A stretch of DNA of 64,000 nt from UBA8231 sp036011085. GTDB lineage: Bacteria > Latescibacterota > UBA2968 > UBA8231. The stretch spans positions 10,195 through 74,194 of the forward strand of contig DASCMS010000156.1 in NCBI GenBank assembly GCA_036011085.1, in the 5' to 3' direction. A program made the position numbers and the translations under genes. This document shows, piece by piece, positions 1 to 7,801 of this stretch. The number at the start of each line of letters is the position of its first letter. The stretch's first letter is position 1. Under the pieces are notes generated by a model that was not told the DNA's origin, searched no databases, and saw nothing but the letters and a program-made list of their open reading frames with translations.

Positions 1-571
1 CCGGGTACCCAAAGAACAGCAACAGGGGGGCGATGCTGACCATCAACAGGAAAGCGAAAATCCTTCCTGCCGCATCTGTCCCGCAGCGTCTGGCCAGAAC
101 CAGGGAACAGAGGACGTAGAGACAACCGAGAATCGCCGTCACGGCGATGAAGAAAGCCGACGTGTCGCCGTTCCGGCCGATACCCCAATGGGCATACAGC
201 CAGGAAAAGACCTGCACCGACAGCGAGTCTGCCCGCACACCTGAAGCGACCCAGCCGGCGCTGAGACCACTGTCTCCCAGCAGTCGGTGGGCCACCGGAT
301 AGTGCGTGAAGAGCCCACCCATGGAGGCCACCAACAGGACCATCGTCCCCCTCGGGCCGACAGGCCAGGCCTGCAGTTTCCTGCCAATCCACGCACAGCT
401 TTCAGCGTGCAGGGACAGGGCCAGGGTGGCGGCCGCCACCCCTGTGAGACCCAGGGAGACGGTCGAGGGCAGGAAGGCGAGATGGTGGATGCCCCACAAC
501 CGCTCAGGGAACTGAACGGCGAGCCATTGCAGACTCAACAAGCCGATCAGGCCGACTTGAAGTGGTTTCAC
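1..571 (-). CDS. Polytopic membrane protein, N-terminal part (runs off the left edge)
   Basis: An open frame of 190 codons runs from a GTG at 571 to the window edge and has no stop. The translation is strongly hydrophobic with about four candidate membrane helices: near residues 5-15, 30-50, 75-95 and 135-160, ending in a fifth that breaks off at FFGYP. It starts VKPLQVGLIGLLSLQWLAV. The FFGY-x-P type motif late in a helix is reminiscent of multi-helix glycosyltransferase-like membrane proteins (PMT/GT39-like), but too little is present to assign a family. It starts 11 bases after the stop of the upstream acyltransferase on the same strand, so the two are probably co-transcribed. No good Shine-Dalgarno precedes the GTG, so the exact start is uncertain. 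Confidence 0.6.
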   Translation of the reverse strand, partial: MKPLQVGLIGLLSLQWLAVQFPERLWGIHHLAFLPSTVSLGLTGVAAATLALSLHAESCAWIGRKLQAWPVGPRGTMVLLVASMGGLFTHYPVAHRLLGDSGLSAGWVASGVRADSLSVQVFSWLYAHWGIGRNGDTSAFFIAVTAILGCLYVLCSLVLARRCGTDAAGRIFAFLLMVSIAPLLLFFGYP

Positions 572-581
572 GCTGAAAGAC

Positions 582-1577
582 TCAGGAGAGTCGACGAATC
601 GCTCGTCGCAGACCGACGGCGGTTCGCAGGAGCGGATGGCCGAATCCCTCCGTGGCGAAGTAGGGGACCAGCAGGCCACCGAAGCCGCGCTTGAAGAAGG
701 CGATGGCAGCGAGGTTGGCGCCGACGAAGTCGAATCGCGAACAGGGCGAACTCTCCATCACTTTCCAGTAGAGCAGCGACGTGGCCCCCGAATCGCGCTG
801 GGCCGGGTCGGCGCCCGCCACCCAGGCGTAGAGCGTGTCGCCGTCGGGAACGAAGAACACGACTGCAGCTGTCGCACCCGAGGGCGCCTGGCAGCGCCAG
901 CCTTCGGCCCGTCCCGTCTCGAGGGCCAGCTCGACCATCTTCTCCACGATGTTTCCCGCTACGGGAGCCCGCTCTTCGCCCCCGTAGACCTGACCATAGA
1001 GACGCCGCAGTTCTACCGCATCATTCGAGGCTTCCACCCGGAAGCCGGCTTTCTCCGCCTTGCGCACCGCTGTACGAGTCCGTCGCTCGAAACCGTCCCA
1101 GACCGGCGTGCGATCTTCCGGCAGTTCGATCTGATAGGTGTATCTCGGCTGCACCTGCCAGCCGGCCCACACGAATTCGCGAGCGTCGACGAGACTCGGG
1201 GAGTGGGTCAGGTGGATTCGGGCGTTGTTCGCCTGCAGGTGCTCGAGCAGAGCCCCGGTGGCACCGGATCGCTCCGACTCGATATGGGCCGGCCGGTCCG
1301 TCGTTGACGGTCGGAAGAGGAATCCCGTATGCGGCGAGAGGTCGGGGGTCGAGAACCGTCGACGCCAGCCCGATCCGGTGCTCACACCGGCGACACCGGC
1401 GACAAGATGGTCGCCGTCCCAGGCACCCAGCAGACGCGATTCCGCTCCCGATGCCTGCGCCGCAGTTGCCATCCACTCGGCATGGCTGAAGATGGTAGCG
1501 CCGTCAGCGGTCTCGAGGAACCGGTTCCACACATCCGGCGCGACGATGTCGATACGGAAGCGCTCAGCAGGGGCCAA
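582..1577 (-). CDS. GNAT/FemAB-like (BioF2-type) acyltransferase
   Basis: 331 residues, the usual size for two tandem GNAT folds of the FemAB/BioF2-like group. These enzymes transfer an acyl or aminoacyl group to an amine in cell-wall, lipid or polysaccharide precursors. The C-terminal half carries the hallmarks: a short hydrophobic strand (TAAVVFFVPDGDTLYAWVAG), then the stretch around FDFVGANLAAIAFFKRGFGG, which matches the usual F-D-F-x-G...FK-x-(G)FG signature for the acyl-CoA or acyl-tRNA pocket. The N-terminal half has the FSHAEWM motif seen at the start of many such proteins. The next gene downstream on this strand encodes a membrane protein, so a role in surface polymer modification is plausible but inferred. 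The substrate cannot be told from sequence. Confidence 0.8.
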   Translation of the reverse strand: MAPAERFRIDIVAPDVWNRFLETADGATIFSHAEWMATAAQASGAESRLLGAWDGDHLVAGVAGVSTGSGWRRRFSTPDLSPHTGFLFRPSTTDRPAHIESERSGATGALLEHLQANNARIHLTHSPSLVDAREFVWAGWQVQPRYTYQIELPEDRTPVWDGFERRTRTAVRKAEKAGFRVEASNDAVELRRLYGQVYGGEERAPVAGNIVEKMVELALETGRAEGWRCQAPSGATAAVVFFVPDGDTLYAWVAGADPAQRDSGATSLLYWKVMESSPCSRFDFVGANLAAIAFFKRGFGGLLVPYFATEGFGHPLLRTAVGLRRAIRRLS

Positions 1578-1593
1578 TCAGTACCACCAATTC

Positions 1594-1622
1594 TTGACAT
1601 TCGTCAGAGGCAGTTCTATATT
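1594..1622 (+). promoter_or_regulatory. Sigma-70 promoter of the ilvC-leu operon
   Basis: TTGACA (1594-1599) and TATATT (1617-1622) are separated by exactly 17 bases, the optimal spacing. It lies about 300 bases upstream of ilvC and directly upstream of a short leader open frame, so the transcript would have a long leader. It is the best promoter match in the window. Confidence 0.75.
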
Positions 1623-1679
1623 TTTTGATCTGTTCCGATCGATCTGCAAGATCAACGCAAGTCCTTGTTGGACAACAAT

Positions 1680-1784
1680 ATGCAATTGACTGCCACGCAC
1701 TTGTCAAGCCTTCTTCGGCCCGTGCCCATCCTCGGGAACGGCGTCTTTGTGCGTGTTCTGCTCATTATCGGGCTCATCGCGTAG
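1680..1784 (+). CDS. Branched-chain leader peptide (ilv attenuation-type)
   Basis: An ATG-to-TAG frame of 34 codons sits between the promoter and ilvC and was too short for a standard ORF list. It begins MQLTATHLSS and ends VFVRVLLIIGLIA. In its last 20 codons, 12 specify Val, Leu or Ile, including the run Val-Leu-Leu-Ile-Ile. That is the classical composition of leader peptides that sense charged branched-chain tRNAs (ilvL, leuL, ivbL in enterobacteria). The stop codon lies directly at the base of a long inverted repeat. No convincing Shine-Dalgarno is visible, and no similarity beyond composition can be claimed. Confidence 0.7.
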   Translation: MQLTATHLSSLLRPVPILGNGVFVRVLLIIGLIA

Positions 1785-1880
1785 GCTCCGCCGCTTTTCT
1801 TCCCAACCCGCTCAACAAAATCGAAGAAACCGGACGGAGCCTCTGAACGACTTCACAGGCTGACCCAAAGCTATGCCTGT
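1784..1880 (+). promoter_or_regulatory. Leader RNA hairpins downstream of the ilv leader peptide
   Basis: Inverted repeat 1: GGCTCCG (1784-1790) pairs with CGGAGCC (1835-1841). Nested inside it, TTTCTTC (1796-1802) pairs with GAAGAAA (1823-1829). Inverted repeat 2: ACAGGC (1855-1860) pairs with GCCTGT (1875-1880). GGCTC at 1771-1775, inside the leader-peptide codons, could compete for GAGCC at 1837-1841, so ribosome position could choose between folds. No T-run follows, so a simple intrinsic terminator is not supported. Rho-dependent control or control of ilvC translation is more likely. Confidence 0.5.
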
Positions 1881-1926
1881 TCACCAGATCCTGCACCCCG
1901 CAGCACTCTCGTAGAGGAGATGTACC

Positions 1927-2919
1927 ATGCAGATGTACTATGACGACGATGCCAACCTGGACCTGCTGAGCGACAAGACGGTCGCCATCATTGGTTATGG
2001 CAGCCAGGGCCACGCTCATTCTCTCAACCTGAAGGAAAGCGGCATCAACGTCGTTGTCGGACTCCGCGAGGGCAGCTCGAGTCGCGCCGCCGCTGAGAAG
2101 GAAGGCCTGAAGGTTGCCAGCGTCGCTGAGGCCGCCAAAGAGGGCGACATCGTCATGATCCTGATCAACGACGAGGTGCAGCGGGCCGTGTTCGAAGCCG
2201 ACATCCGACCCAACCTGAGCGCCGGCAACAGCCTGGCTTTCGCCCACGGGTTCAACATCCATTTCGGCCAGGTGGTTCCCCCGGCAGACGTCGACGTCTT
2301 CATGGTCGCCCCGAAGGGCCCCGGCCACCTGGTGCGCCGTGTGTACAGCGAGGGTGGCGGCGTCCCGGGCCTGCTCGCCGTGGAGCAGGATTCCTCCGGC
2401 CGCGCCCACGAGGTCGGGCTGGCCTACGCCAAGGGTATCGGCTGCACTCGCGGTGGTGTCATTCAGACCACCTTTCGTGAAGAGACAGAGACGGATCTGT
2501 TCGGCGAGCAGGTCGTGCTCTGTGGCGGCCTGACCGAACTGATCCGCGCCGGTTTCGACACTCTGGTGGAGGCCGGCTATCAGCCCGAAGTGGCCTACTT
2601 CGAGTGCCTGCACGAGGTCAAGCTCATCGTCGACCTGATCTACGAGGGCGGCATCGCCAACATGCGCTCATCGATCAGTGACACCGCCGAGTTCGGCGAC
2701 CTGTCACGCGGCCGGCGCGTGGTGACCGACAAGACGCGGGCCGAGATGAAGACCATCCTCGCCGAGATTCAGAACGGCAAGTTCGCCCGGGAGTGGCTAC
2801 AGGAGAATCAGGTGGGTCGCCCGTTCTACACGGCGCAGAAGCGGATCGACTCCGAGCACACGATCGAAGAGGTCGGAGGTCGCCTGCGCGCCATGATGTC
2901 ATGGCTGGACAAGAAATAA
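1927..2919 (+). CDS. ilvC: Ketol-acid reductoisomerase
   Basis: 330 residues, normal for the short class I enzyme. It converts acetolactate or acetohydroxybutyrate to the dihydroxy acid with NADPH and Mg2+, the second common step to Val, Leu and Ile. The N-terminal Rossmann motif is IIGYGSQGHAHSLNLKESG. The catalytic region includes MVAPKGPGHLVRR, and the knotted C-terminal domain carries FGEQVVLCGG and YFECLHEVKLIVDLIYEGG. GAGGAGATG precedes the ATG. It is the first enzyme gene after the branched-chain leader peptide and heads an operon running to the terminator at 13109. Confidence 0.96.
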   Translation: MQMYYDDDANLDLLSDKTVAIIGYGSQGHAHSLNLKESGINVVVGLREGSSSRAAAEKEGLKVASVAEAAKEGDIVMILINDEVQRAVFEADIRPNLSAGNSLAFAHGFNIHFGQVVPPADVDVFMVAPKGPGHLVRRVYSEGGGVPGLLAVEQDSSGRAHEVGLAYAKGIGCTRGGVIQTTFREETETDLFGEQVVLCGGLTELIRAGFDTLVEAGYQPEVAYFECLHEVKLIVDLIYEGGIANMRSSISDTAEFGDLSRGRRVVTDKTRAEMKTILAEIQNGKFAREWLQENQVGRPFYTAQKRIDSEHTIEEVGGRLRAMMSWLDKK

Positions 2920-2921
2920 CC

Positions 2922-4496
2922 ATGGAACAAGCAGACTCACAGGCTGAGCGGGATCGCGTCGTCGTATTCGATACGACTTTGCGGGACGCCGAGCAGACGC
3001 CCGGTGCCTCGCTGACCGTGCGTGACAAACTGGAGATCGCCCATCAGCTGGCGCGTCTGCAGGTCGATGTCATCGAAGCTGGGTTTCCGATCTCGTCGAA
3101 TGAGGATTTCGAGGCGGTACACCGTATCGGCCAGGAGGTCGAAGGGCCGACGATCTGCGGCCTGTGCCGTGTCGTGCTCAAGGACATCGACCGTGCTGGT
3201 GAGGCGCTGAAGGACGCCGCCAGACCACGCATTCACACCTTCGTGGGCACCTCCGACGCACACCTGCAGGGACAGATGCGCAAGAGTCGGGAAGAGGTGT
3301 TGGATCTGGCCGTGAAAGCCGTGACCCACGCCAGGCGATTCGTCGAAGACGTGGAGTTTTCGCCGATGGACGCCGGTCGCACCGAGTTCGGCTATCTGGC
3401 CGAAGTCGTGCAAGCCACCGTAGAGGCTGGAGCGACGACGATCAACATCCCCGACACGGTGGGCTACACCGTACCGGAGCAGTTTTCCGCTCTGATCCAG
3501 CGGCTCCTCGACGAGGTGCCCAACATGGATCAGGCCGTCATCAGCGTGCATTGCCATGACGACCTGGGGCTGGCCGTGTCGAACACGCTGTCGGCACTGA
3601 AGGCGGGTGCCCGCCAGGTCGAATGCACGCTGAATGGTCTGGGCGAACGTGCCGGCAATGCCTCGTTGGAAGAGGTCGTGATGGCGTTGAAGACGCGCTC
3701 CGACTACTTCGGACTGTCGACCCGGGTCGTGGCGAAGGAGATCCTAGCCACCAGCCGTCTCGTGAGTCGTCTGATGGGTATCAACGTACCGCCGAACAAG
3801 GCCATCGTCGGCGCCAACGCCTTCGCTCACAGCTCCGGGATCCATCAGGACGGTGTGCTGAAGGCGCGCGATACCTTTGAGATCATGGAGCCCACCGATG
3901 TCGGCTGGGAGGCGACGTCGATCGTGCTGACGGCCCGCTCCGGGCGCCACGCTTTGCGGCACCGCCTGCAGGAGCTGGGACACAAGCTGACCAAGGAGGA
4001 GCTGGAGGAGGTGTACGAGCGCTTCCTGGCGTTGGCGGACAAGAAGAAGGAAGTCTTCGACGAGGATCTGATGGCCATCGTCGGCGACGAGATTCGCGAC
4101 GACGAACAGGGCAGGTTCACCCTCGAGTATCTGCACACGATCAGCGGCACGGGAACGGTACCCTCTGCCACGGTGCGCATCTGCGTCGACGGTGAACAAC
4201 GGGTGCAGCAGTCAGCCTGGGGGGACGGGCCGGTGGACGCAACGTACGAGGCGATCAACCAGGCGACGCAGACGAAGGCGAAGGTCGACGAATACGTCAT
4301 CCAGGCGATTACCAGTGGCAGTCAGGCCATGGGTGAGGTCATCGTGCGTGTTACGGATGGTGAACTGAAGACCACCGGCCGGAGCACCTCGACGGATGTG
4401 ATCGAAGCGAGTGCAAAAGCTTACGTCGATGCCATCAATCGACTGGAACTGCGTCGTGGCAAACAGGTGAGAACAGACCAGGACCCGGCAGTGTAA
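2922..4496 (+). CDS. leuA: 2-isopropylmalate synthase
   Basis: 524 residues from the ATG two bases after the ilvC stop; the open frame extends further upstream but overlaps ilvC. It condenses acetyl-CoA with 2-oxoisovalerate, the committed step to leucine. Domains: HMGL-like TIM barrel (about 1-285) with VVVFDTTLRDAEQTPGASL, the metal-site region VISVHCHDDLGLAV, GLGERAGNASLEEV, the SGIHQDG linker motif, and a C-terminal LeuA regulatory dimer domain (about 385-510) that normally binds leucine. The usual TLRDGEQ is TLRDAEQ here, a Gly-to-Ala change beside the catalytic Arg-Asp, which is kept. It is distinguished from the citramalate synthase at 7802 by its N-terminal motif. Confidence 0.93.
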   Translation: MEQADSQAERDRVVVFDTTLRDAEQTPGASLTVRDKLEIAHQLARLQVDVIEAGFPISSNEDFEAVHRIGQEVEGPTICGLCRVVLKDIDRAGEALKDAARPRIHTFVGTSDAHLQGQMRKSREEVLDLAVKAVTHARRFVEDVEFSPMDAGRTEFGYLAEVVQATVEAGATTINIPDTVGYTVPEQFSALIQRLLDEVPNMDQAVISVHCHDDLGLAVSNTLSALKAGARQVECTLNGLGERAGNASLEEVVMALKTRSDYFGLSTRVVAKEILATSRLVSRLMGINVPPNKAIVGANAFAHSSGIHQDGVLKARDTFEIMEPTDVGWEATSIVLTARSGRHALRHRLQELGHKLTKEELEEVYERFLALADKKKEVFDEDLMAIVGDEIRDDEQGRFTLEYLHTISGTGTVPSATVRICVDGEQRVQQSAWGDGPVDATYEAINQATQTKAKVDEYVIQAITSGSQAMGEVIVRVTDGELKTTGRSTSTDVIEASAKAYVDAINRLELRRGKQVRTDQDPAV

Positions 4497-4514
4497 TCTG
4501 ATGAAGGAAGAGAG

Positions 4515-5915
4515 ATGAGCAAGAATCTGTTTGAGAAGGTCTGGGAGGCACACTCGGTGCGGGAGCTGCCTTCGGGGCAGACGCAGCTGTTCGTTGGCCT
4601 GCATCTGATCCATGAGGTGACCAGCCCGCAGGCGTTTCAGATGCTGCGCGAGCGGGGGTTGAAGGTCATGCACCCGGAACGCACCTATGCCACTGTGGAT
4701 CATATCATCCCCACGGACATGCGCGACCGGCCATTCCTCGATGATCTCGCCGAGGAGATGATGGTCGCCATCGAGGGCAATGCCCGTGAGTTCGAGATCC
4801 CGCTGTTCGACATGAACGACCAGCGGCAGGGAATCGTTCATGTCATCGGTCCCGAGATGGGATTGACCCAACCGGGCATGACGATCGCCTGTGGTGACAG
4901 TCATACCTCCACCCATGGGGCTTTCGGGGCTATCGCTTTCGGCATCGGCACGAGCCAGGTGCGCGACGTCCTCGCCTCGCAGTGTCTGGCCATGGCCCGA
5001 CCGAAGGTGCGTCGAGTCGAGGTCGACGGCAGTCTGGGCGAGGGAGTCTATGCCAAGGACGTGACCCTGCACGTCATCGGCGCTCTCGGTGTGAAGGGCG
5101 GCGTCGGTTTTGCCTACGAGTATGCTGGTCAGGTCCTCGATCGTATGTCGATGGAGGAACGCATGACGGTGTGCAACATGTCGATCGAGGGCGGGGCCCG
5201 GTGTGGGTACGTCAACCCCGATGAAACCACCTTCGAGTACCTGGAAGGTCGCACTCATGTGCCCCAGGGCGGTGACTTCCACAAGGCCGTCGAGTGGTGG
5301 AAGAGCACTGCCTCCGATGGCAGCGCCAGCTACGATGACGTGGTGAAGATCGACGGGGCCGCTATCGCGCCGACGGTGACCTGGGGCATCAATCCCGGTC
5401 AGTCGTGCGGTGTCGACGGGGTGCTGCCCCACCCGGAGGACGCCAACGGCGATGGCGTCTCGATCGCTGAAGCCCTCGACTACATGGACTTCGAGCCCGG
5501 CCAGCCGATCGTCGGGACGCCCATCGATGTCGCCTTCATCGGCTCGTGCACGAACTCACGGATCTCGGACCTGCGGGAAGCGGCGAAGATCATCAAAGGC
5601 CACCAGGTGGCCGGCGGCGTCAAGGCCCTGGTGGTGCCCGGATCTCACGATATCCGTGACCAGGCCCAGGCCGAGGGTCTCGACCAGGTCTTCCGCGATG
5701 CCGGATTCGAATGGCGCGAAGCGGGCTGCTCCATGTGCCTGGCCATGAACCCCGACAAGCTGCAGGGGAGGCAGATGTGTGCCTCGTCGAGCAACCGCAA
5801 TTTCAAGGGCCGTCAGGGCAGTCCTACGGGACGCACCTTGCTGATGAGCCCTGCCATGGTCGCCGCCGCCGCCATAGACGGCGAGGTGAGCGACGTACGT
5901 GAGCTGATCAGCTAG
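4515..5915 (+). CDS. leuC: 3-isopropylmalate dehydratase large subunit
   Basis: 466 residues, full length. With LeuD it isomerises 2- to 3-isopropylmalate through a [4Fe-4S] cluster. The aconitase-type cluster cysteines lie in IGSCTNSR (one) and AGCSMCLAMNPD (two). CGDSHTSTHGAFGAIAFGIG and SSNRNFKGRQG are conserved substrate and cluster motifs. GAAGGAAGAGAG precedes the ATG. The TAG stop abuts the first copy of the foldback repeat, which separates leuC from leuD, genes that are usually adjacent. Confidence 0.96.
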   Translation: MSKNLFEKVWEAHSVRELPSGQTQLFVGLHLIHEVTSPQAFQMLRERGLKVMHPERTYATVDHIIPTDMRDRPFLDDLAEEMMVAIEGNAREFEIPLFDMNDQRQGIVHVIGPEMGLTQPGMTIACGDSHTSTHGAFGAIAFGIGTSQVRDVLASQCLAMARPKVRRVEVDGSLGEGVYAKDVTLHVIGALGVKGGVGFAYEYAGQVLDRMSMEERMTVCNMSIEGGARCGYVNPDETTFEYLEGRTHVPQGGDFHKAVEWWKSTASDGSASYDDVVKIDGAAIAPTVTWGINPGQSCGVDGVLPHPEDANGDGVSIAEALDYMDFEPGQPIVGTPIDVAFIGSCTNSRISDLREAAKIIKGHQVAGGVKALVVPGSHDIRDQAQAEGLDQVFRDAGFEWREAGCSMCLAMNPDKLQGRQMCASSSNRNFKGRQGSPTGRTLLMSPAMVAAAAIDGEVSDVRELIS

Positions 5916-6075
5916 TGTCCTGTCGCAGAGATCTCTTGCGTTTTCGAACGCCGATCCATCGCGGCTCGCGACGTTGCGCTCACTCTGTGTATTCCACTGA
6001 TACGCATCGCTCGCGCGCCTTGCGAGCCGCGTGTCTCGACGCTCAAATTCCACAAGCTATCTCTGCGACAGGACA
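5916..6075. repeat. Foldback element copy A (160 bp), between leuC and leuD
   Basis: A 160-bp non-coding element with perfect 17-bp terminal inverted repeats (TGTCCTGTCGCAGAGAT at 5916-5932 and its complement at 6059-6075). It starts on the base after the leuC stop codon. The interior has GCGTTTTCGAACGCCG, GCGTTGCGCTC-like sequence and TCGCGCGCCTTGCGAGCCG, shared with copies at 10624 and 56860. The whole length can fold back on itself. No ORF and no T-run are present, so it looks like a MITE-type or structured repeat rather than a terminator. Confidence 0.85.
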
Positions 6076-6087
6076 CAAAGGACGGAA

Positions 6088-6696
6088 ATGACACAGACGG
6101 AAAGCTCCACTTCGACCGTACGCAGCAGAATCACAGGAACTGTTGTGCCGGTGCGCGGTAACGATATCGACACCGATCGGATCATCCCGGCGCGGTATCT
6201 GCGCACGGTTACTTTCGACGGACTCGGTGAGCATGCCTTTGAAGATGATCGCGCCGGAGGCGGTCACGCCTTCGACGATCCCCGCTTCGGTGGGGCGTCG
6301 GTGCTGGTGGCGAATGACAACTTCGGCTGCGGCTCGTCCCGCGAGCACGCCCCGCAGGCCCTCATGCGATGGGGCATCGAAGCTTTCGTGGCGCAGTCCT
6401 TCGCCGAGATCTTCTTCGGCAACTGCGTGTCCCTGGGGTTGCCATGTATGGTGGCCGAGGCGGCCGACGTGGAGCAGCTGATGGCGGCCGTCGAGGCTGA
6501 CGCTGCCATCACCGTGGAATGTGATGTCGAGACCCAGCTGGTGCGTTTCGGCGGCCAACAGATCCCCGCAAGTGTACCCGCCGGTCCACGTCAGCAGTTT
6601 CTCAACGGGAGCTGGGACGCCCTCGGGCAGCTGCTCGACGACCCGTCCGCCATCGCTTCGGCCGCAACCCGACTGCCTTACATCAACGGCTTCTGA
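6088..6696 (+). CDS. leuD: 3-isopropylmalate dehydratase small subunit
   Basis: 202 residues from the ATG at 6088. The frame is open upstream, but that part lies in the foldback repeat and is not conserved-looking. It is the swivel subunit partnering LeuC. Motifs: RGNDIDTDRIIPARYL near residue 20, and VLVANDNFGCGSSREHAPQAL, the conserved GCGSSREHAP substrate-recognition loop. FGNCVSLGLPC follows. The 172-base gap from leuC, filled by the repeat, is unusual for this pair. A GGA-type ribosome site is weak (AAAGGACGGAA). Confidence 0.95.
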   Translation: MTQTESSTSTVRSRITGTVVPVRGNDIDTDRIIPARYLRTVTFDGLGEHAFEDDRAGGGHAFDDPRFGGASVLVANDNFGCGSSREHAPQALMRWGIEAFVAQSFAEIFFGNCVSLGLPCMVAEAADVEQLMAAVEADAAITVECDVETQLVRFGGQQIPASVPAGPRQQFLNGSWDALGQLLDDPSAIASAATRLPYINGF

Positions 6697-6709
6697 GAAA
6701 GGACACCAC

Positions 6710-7771
6710 GTGGCGTACAAGATCGCGATTCTGCCCGGAGACGGGACCGGCCCCGAGGTTGTGGCCGAAGGCCTGAAGGTGCTGGAAGCCGTGGCTGCCA
6801 AGGTGGGCTTCCAGTACGAGACGGAAGCGTTCGACTTCGGTGGCGAACGGTACAAGAGCACCGGTGAGGTGCTGCCGGATTCGGCGGTGGACGAGCTGCG
6901 TCAGTTCGACGCGATCTTCCTCGGTGCCATCGGCCATCCGGACGTGAAGCCGGGGATCCTCGAGAAAGGGATTCTGCTGAGGCTGCGCTTTGAGCTGGAT
7001 CAGTACATCAACCTGCGCCCGGTGAAACTCTACCCCAATGTACCGACGCCGGTGTCGGGCAAGGGGCCGGAAGACATCGACTTCGTCGTCGTAAGGGAGA
7101 ACACGGAAGGGCTCTACGCCGGGGCAGGCGGCAATCTCAAGAAGGGCACGCCCGACGAGGTCGCGGTGCAGGAGTCGATCAACACGCGCAAGGGGGTGGA
7201 GCGCTGTCTGCGCTACGCCTTCGAGTACACGCGACGGCGCGACAAGGACAAGACGCTGACTCTCTGCGGCAAGACGAATGTCCTCACCTATGCCTTCGAT
7301 CTGTGGGAGCGGGCCTTCCACGAGGTGGGCGAGGCCGACTACGGGGACATCAAGCGGGACTACGCCCACGTGGACGCCATCTGTATGTGGATGGTGAAGA
7401 ACCCGGAGTGGTTCGATGTCGTGGTCACCGACAACATGTTCGGCGACATCATCACAGATCTGGGGGCGATGATCCAGGGCGGTATGGGGATCGCCGCGGG
7501 GGGCAACATCAACCCCGAAGGTGTGTCGATGTTCGAGCCCATCGGCGGCTCGGCCCCGAAGTACACCGGGCAGAACGTGATCAATCCCATGGCCGCCATC
7601 GGTGCCTGTCAGTTGATGGTCGACACCCTCGGCGAGCACGAAGCAGGAAGGATACTCGAGGACGCCATCGTCTCGACACTGCAGAAGATGAAGGGAATGG
7701 GAGCCGGGCAGATGGGGTATTCGACGACCGAAGTAGGCGATCTTGTCGCTGAAACAGTGGCTTCATCCTGA
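6710..7771 (+). CDS. leuB: 3-isopropylmalate dehydrogenase
   Basis: 353 residues from a GTG at 6710, preceded by GAAAGGACACC at good spacing; an upstream in-frame extension overlaps leuD and is rejected. It oxidises and decarboxylates 3-isopropylmalate to 2-oxoisocaproate with NAD+. Motifs: ILPGDGTGPEV at the N-terminus, FVVVRENTEGLYAG, the metal-binding DNMFGDIITDLGAMI, and EPIGGSAPKYTGQNVINPMA. Related enzymes of the same fold (tartrate dehydrogenase, isocitrate dehydrogenase) are possible, but position after leuCD makes LeuB the clear choice. Confidence 0.92.
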   Translation: MAYKIAILPGDGTGPEVVAEGLKVLEAVAAKVGFQYETEAFDFGGERYKSTGEVLPDSAVDELRQFDAIFLGAIGHPDVKPGILEKGILLRLRFELDQYINLRPVKLYPNVPTPVSGKGPEDIDFVVVRENTEGLYAGAGGNLKKGTPDEVAVQESINTRKGVERCLRYAFEYTRRRDKDKTLTLCGKTNVLTYAFDLWERAFHEVGEADYGDIKRDYAHVDAICMWMVKNPEWFDVVVTDNMFGDIITDLGAMIQGGMGIAAGGNINPEGVSMFEPIGGSAPKYTGQNVINPMAAIGACQLMVDTLGEHEAGRILEDAIVSTLQKMKGMGAGQMGYSTTEVGDLVAETVASS

Positions 7772-7801
7772 AGCCAGGTGAATCACAGATGGGAGCTTGT
7801 C

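Noticed and set aside
1784..1841. ilv leader inverted repeat as a standard intrinsic terminator
   Set aside because: The 3' side is followed by TCTGAACGACTT, with no T-run. It was kept only as a regulatory structure.
4212..5432. 406-codon open frame antisense to leuA/leuC
   Set aside because: GC-rich codon structure leaves the antisense frame open. The sense strand encodes clear LeuA and LeuC, and the antisense product has no family-like motifs.
5916..6075. Foldback element as an intrinsic terminator or CRISPR unit
   Set aside because: No T-run follows, the element lies between genes that must be co-expressed (leuC and leuD), and there are no regularly spaced repeats with spacers.
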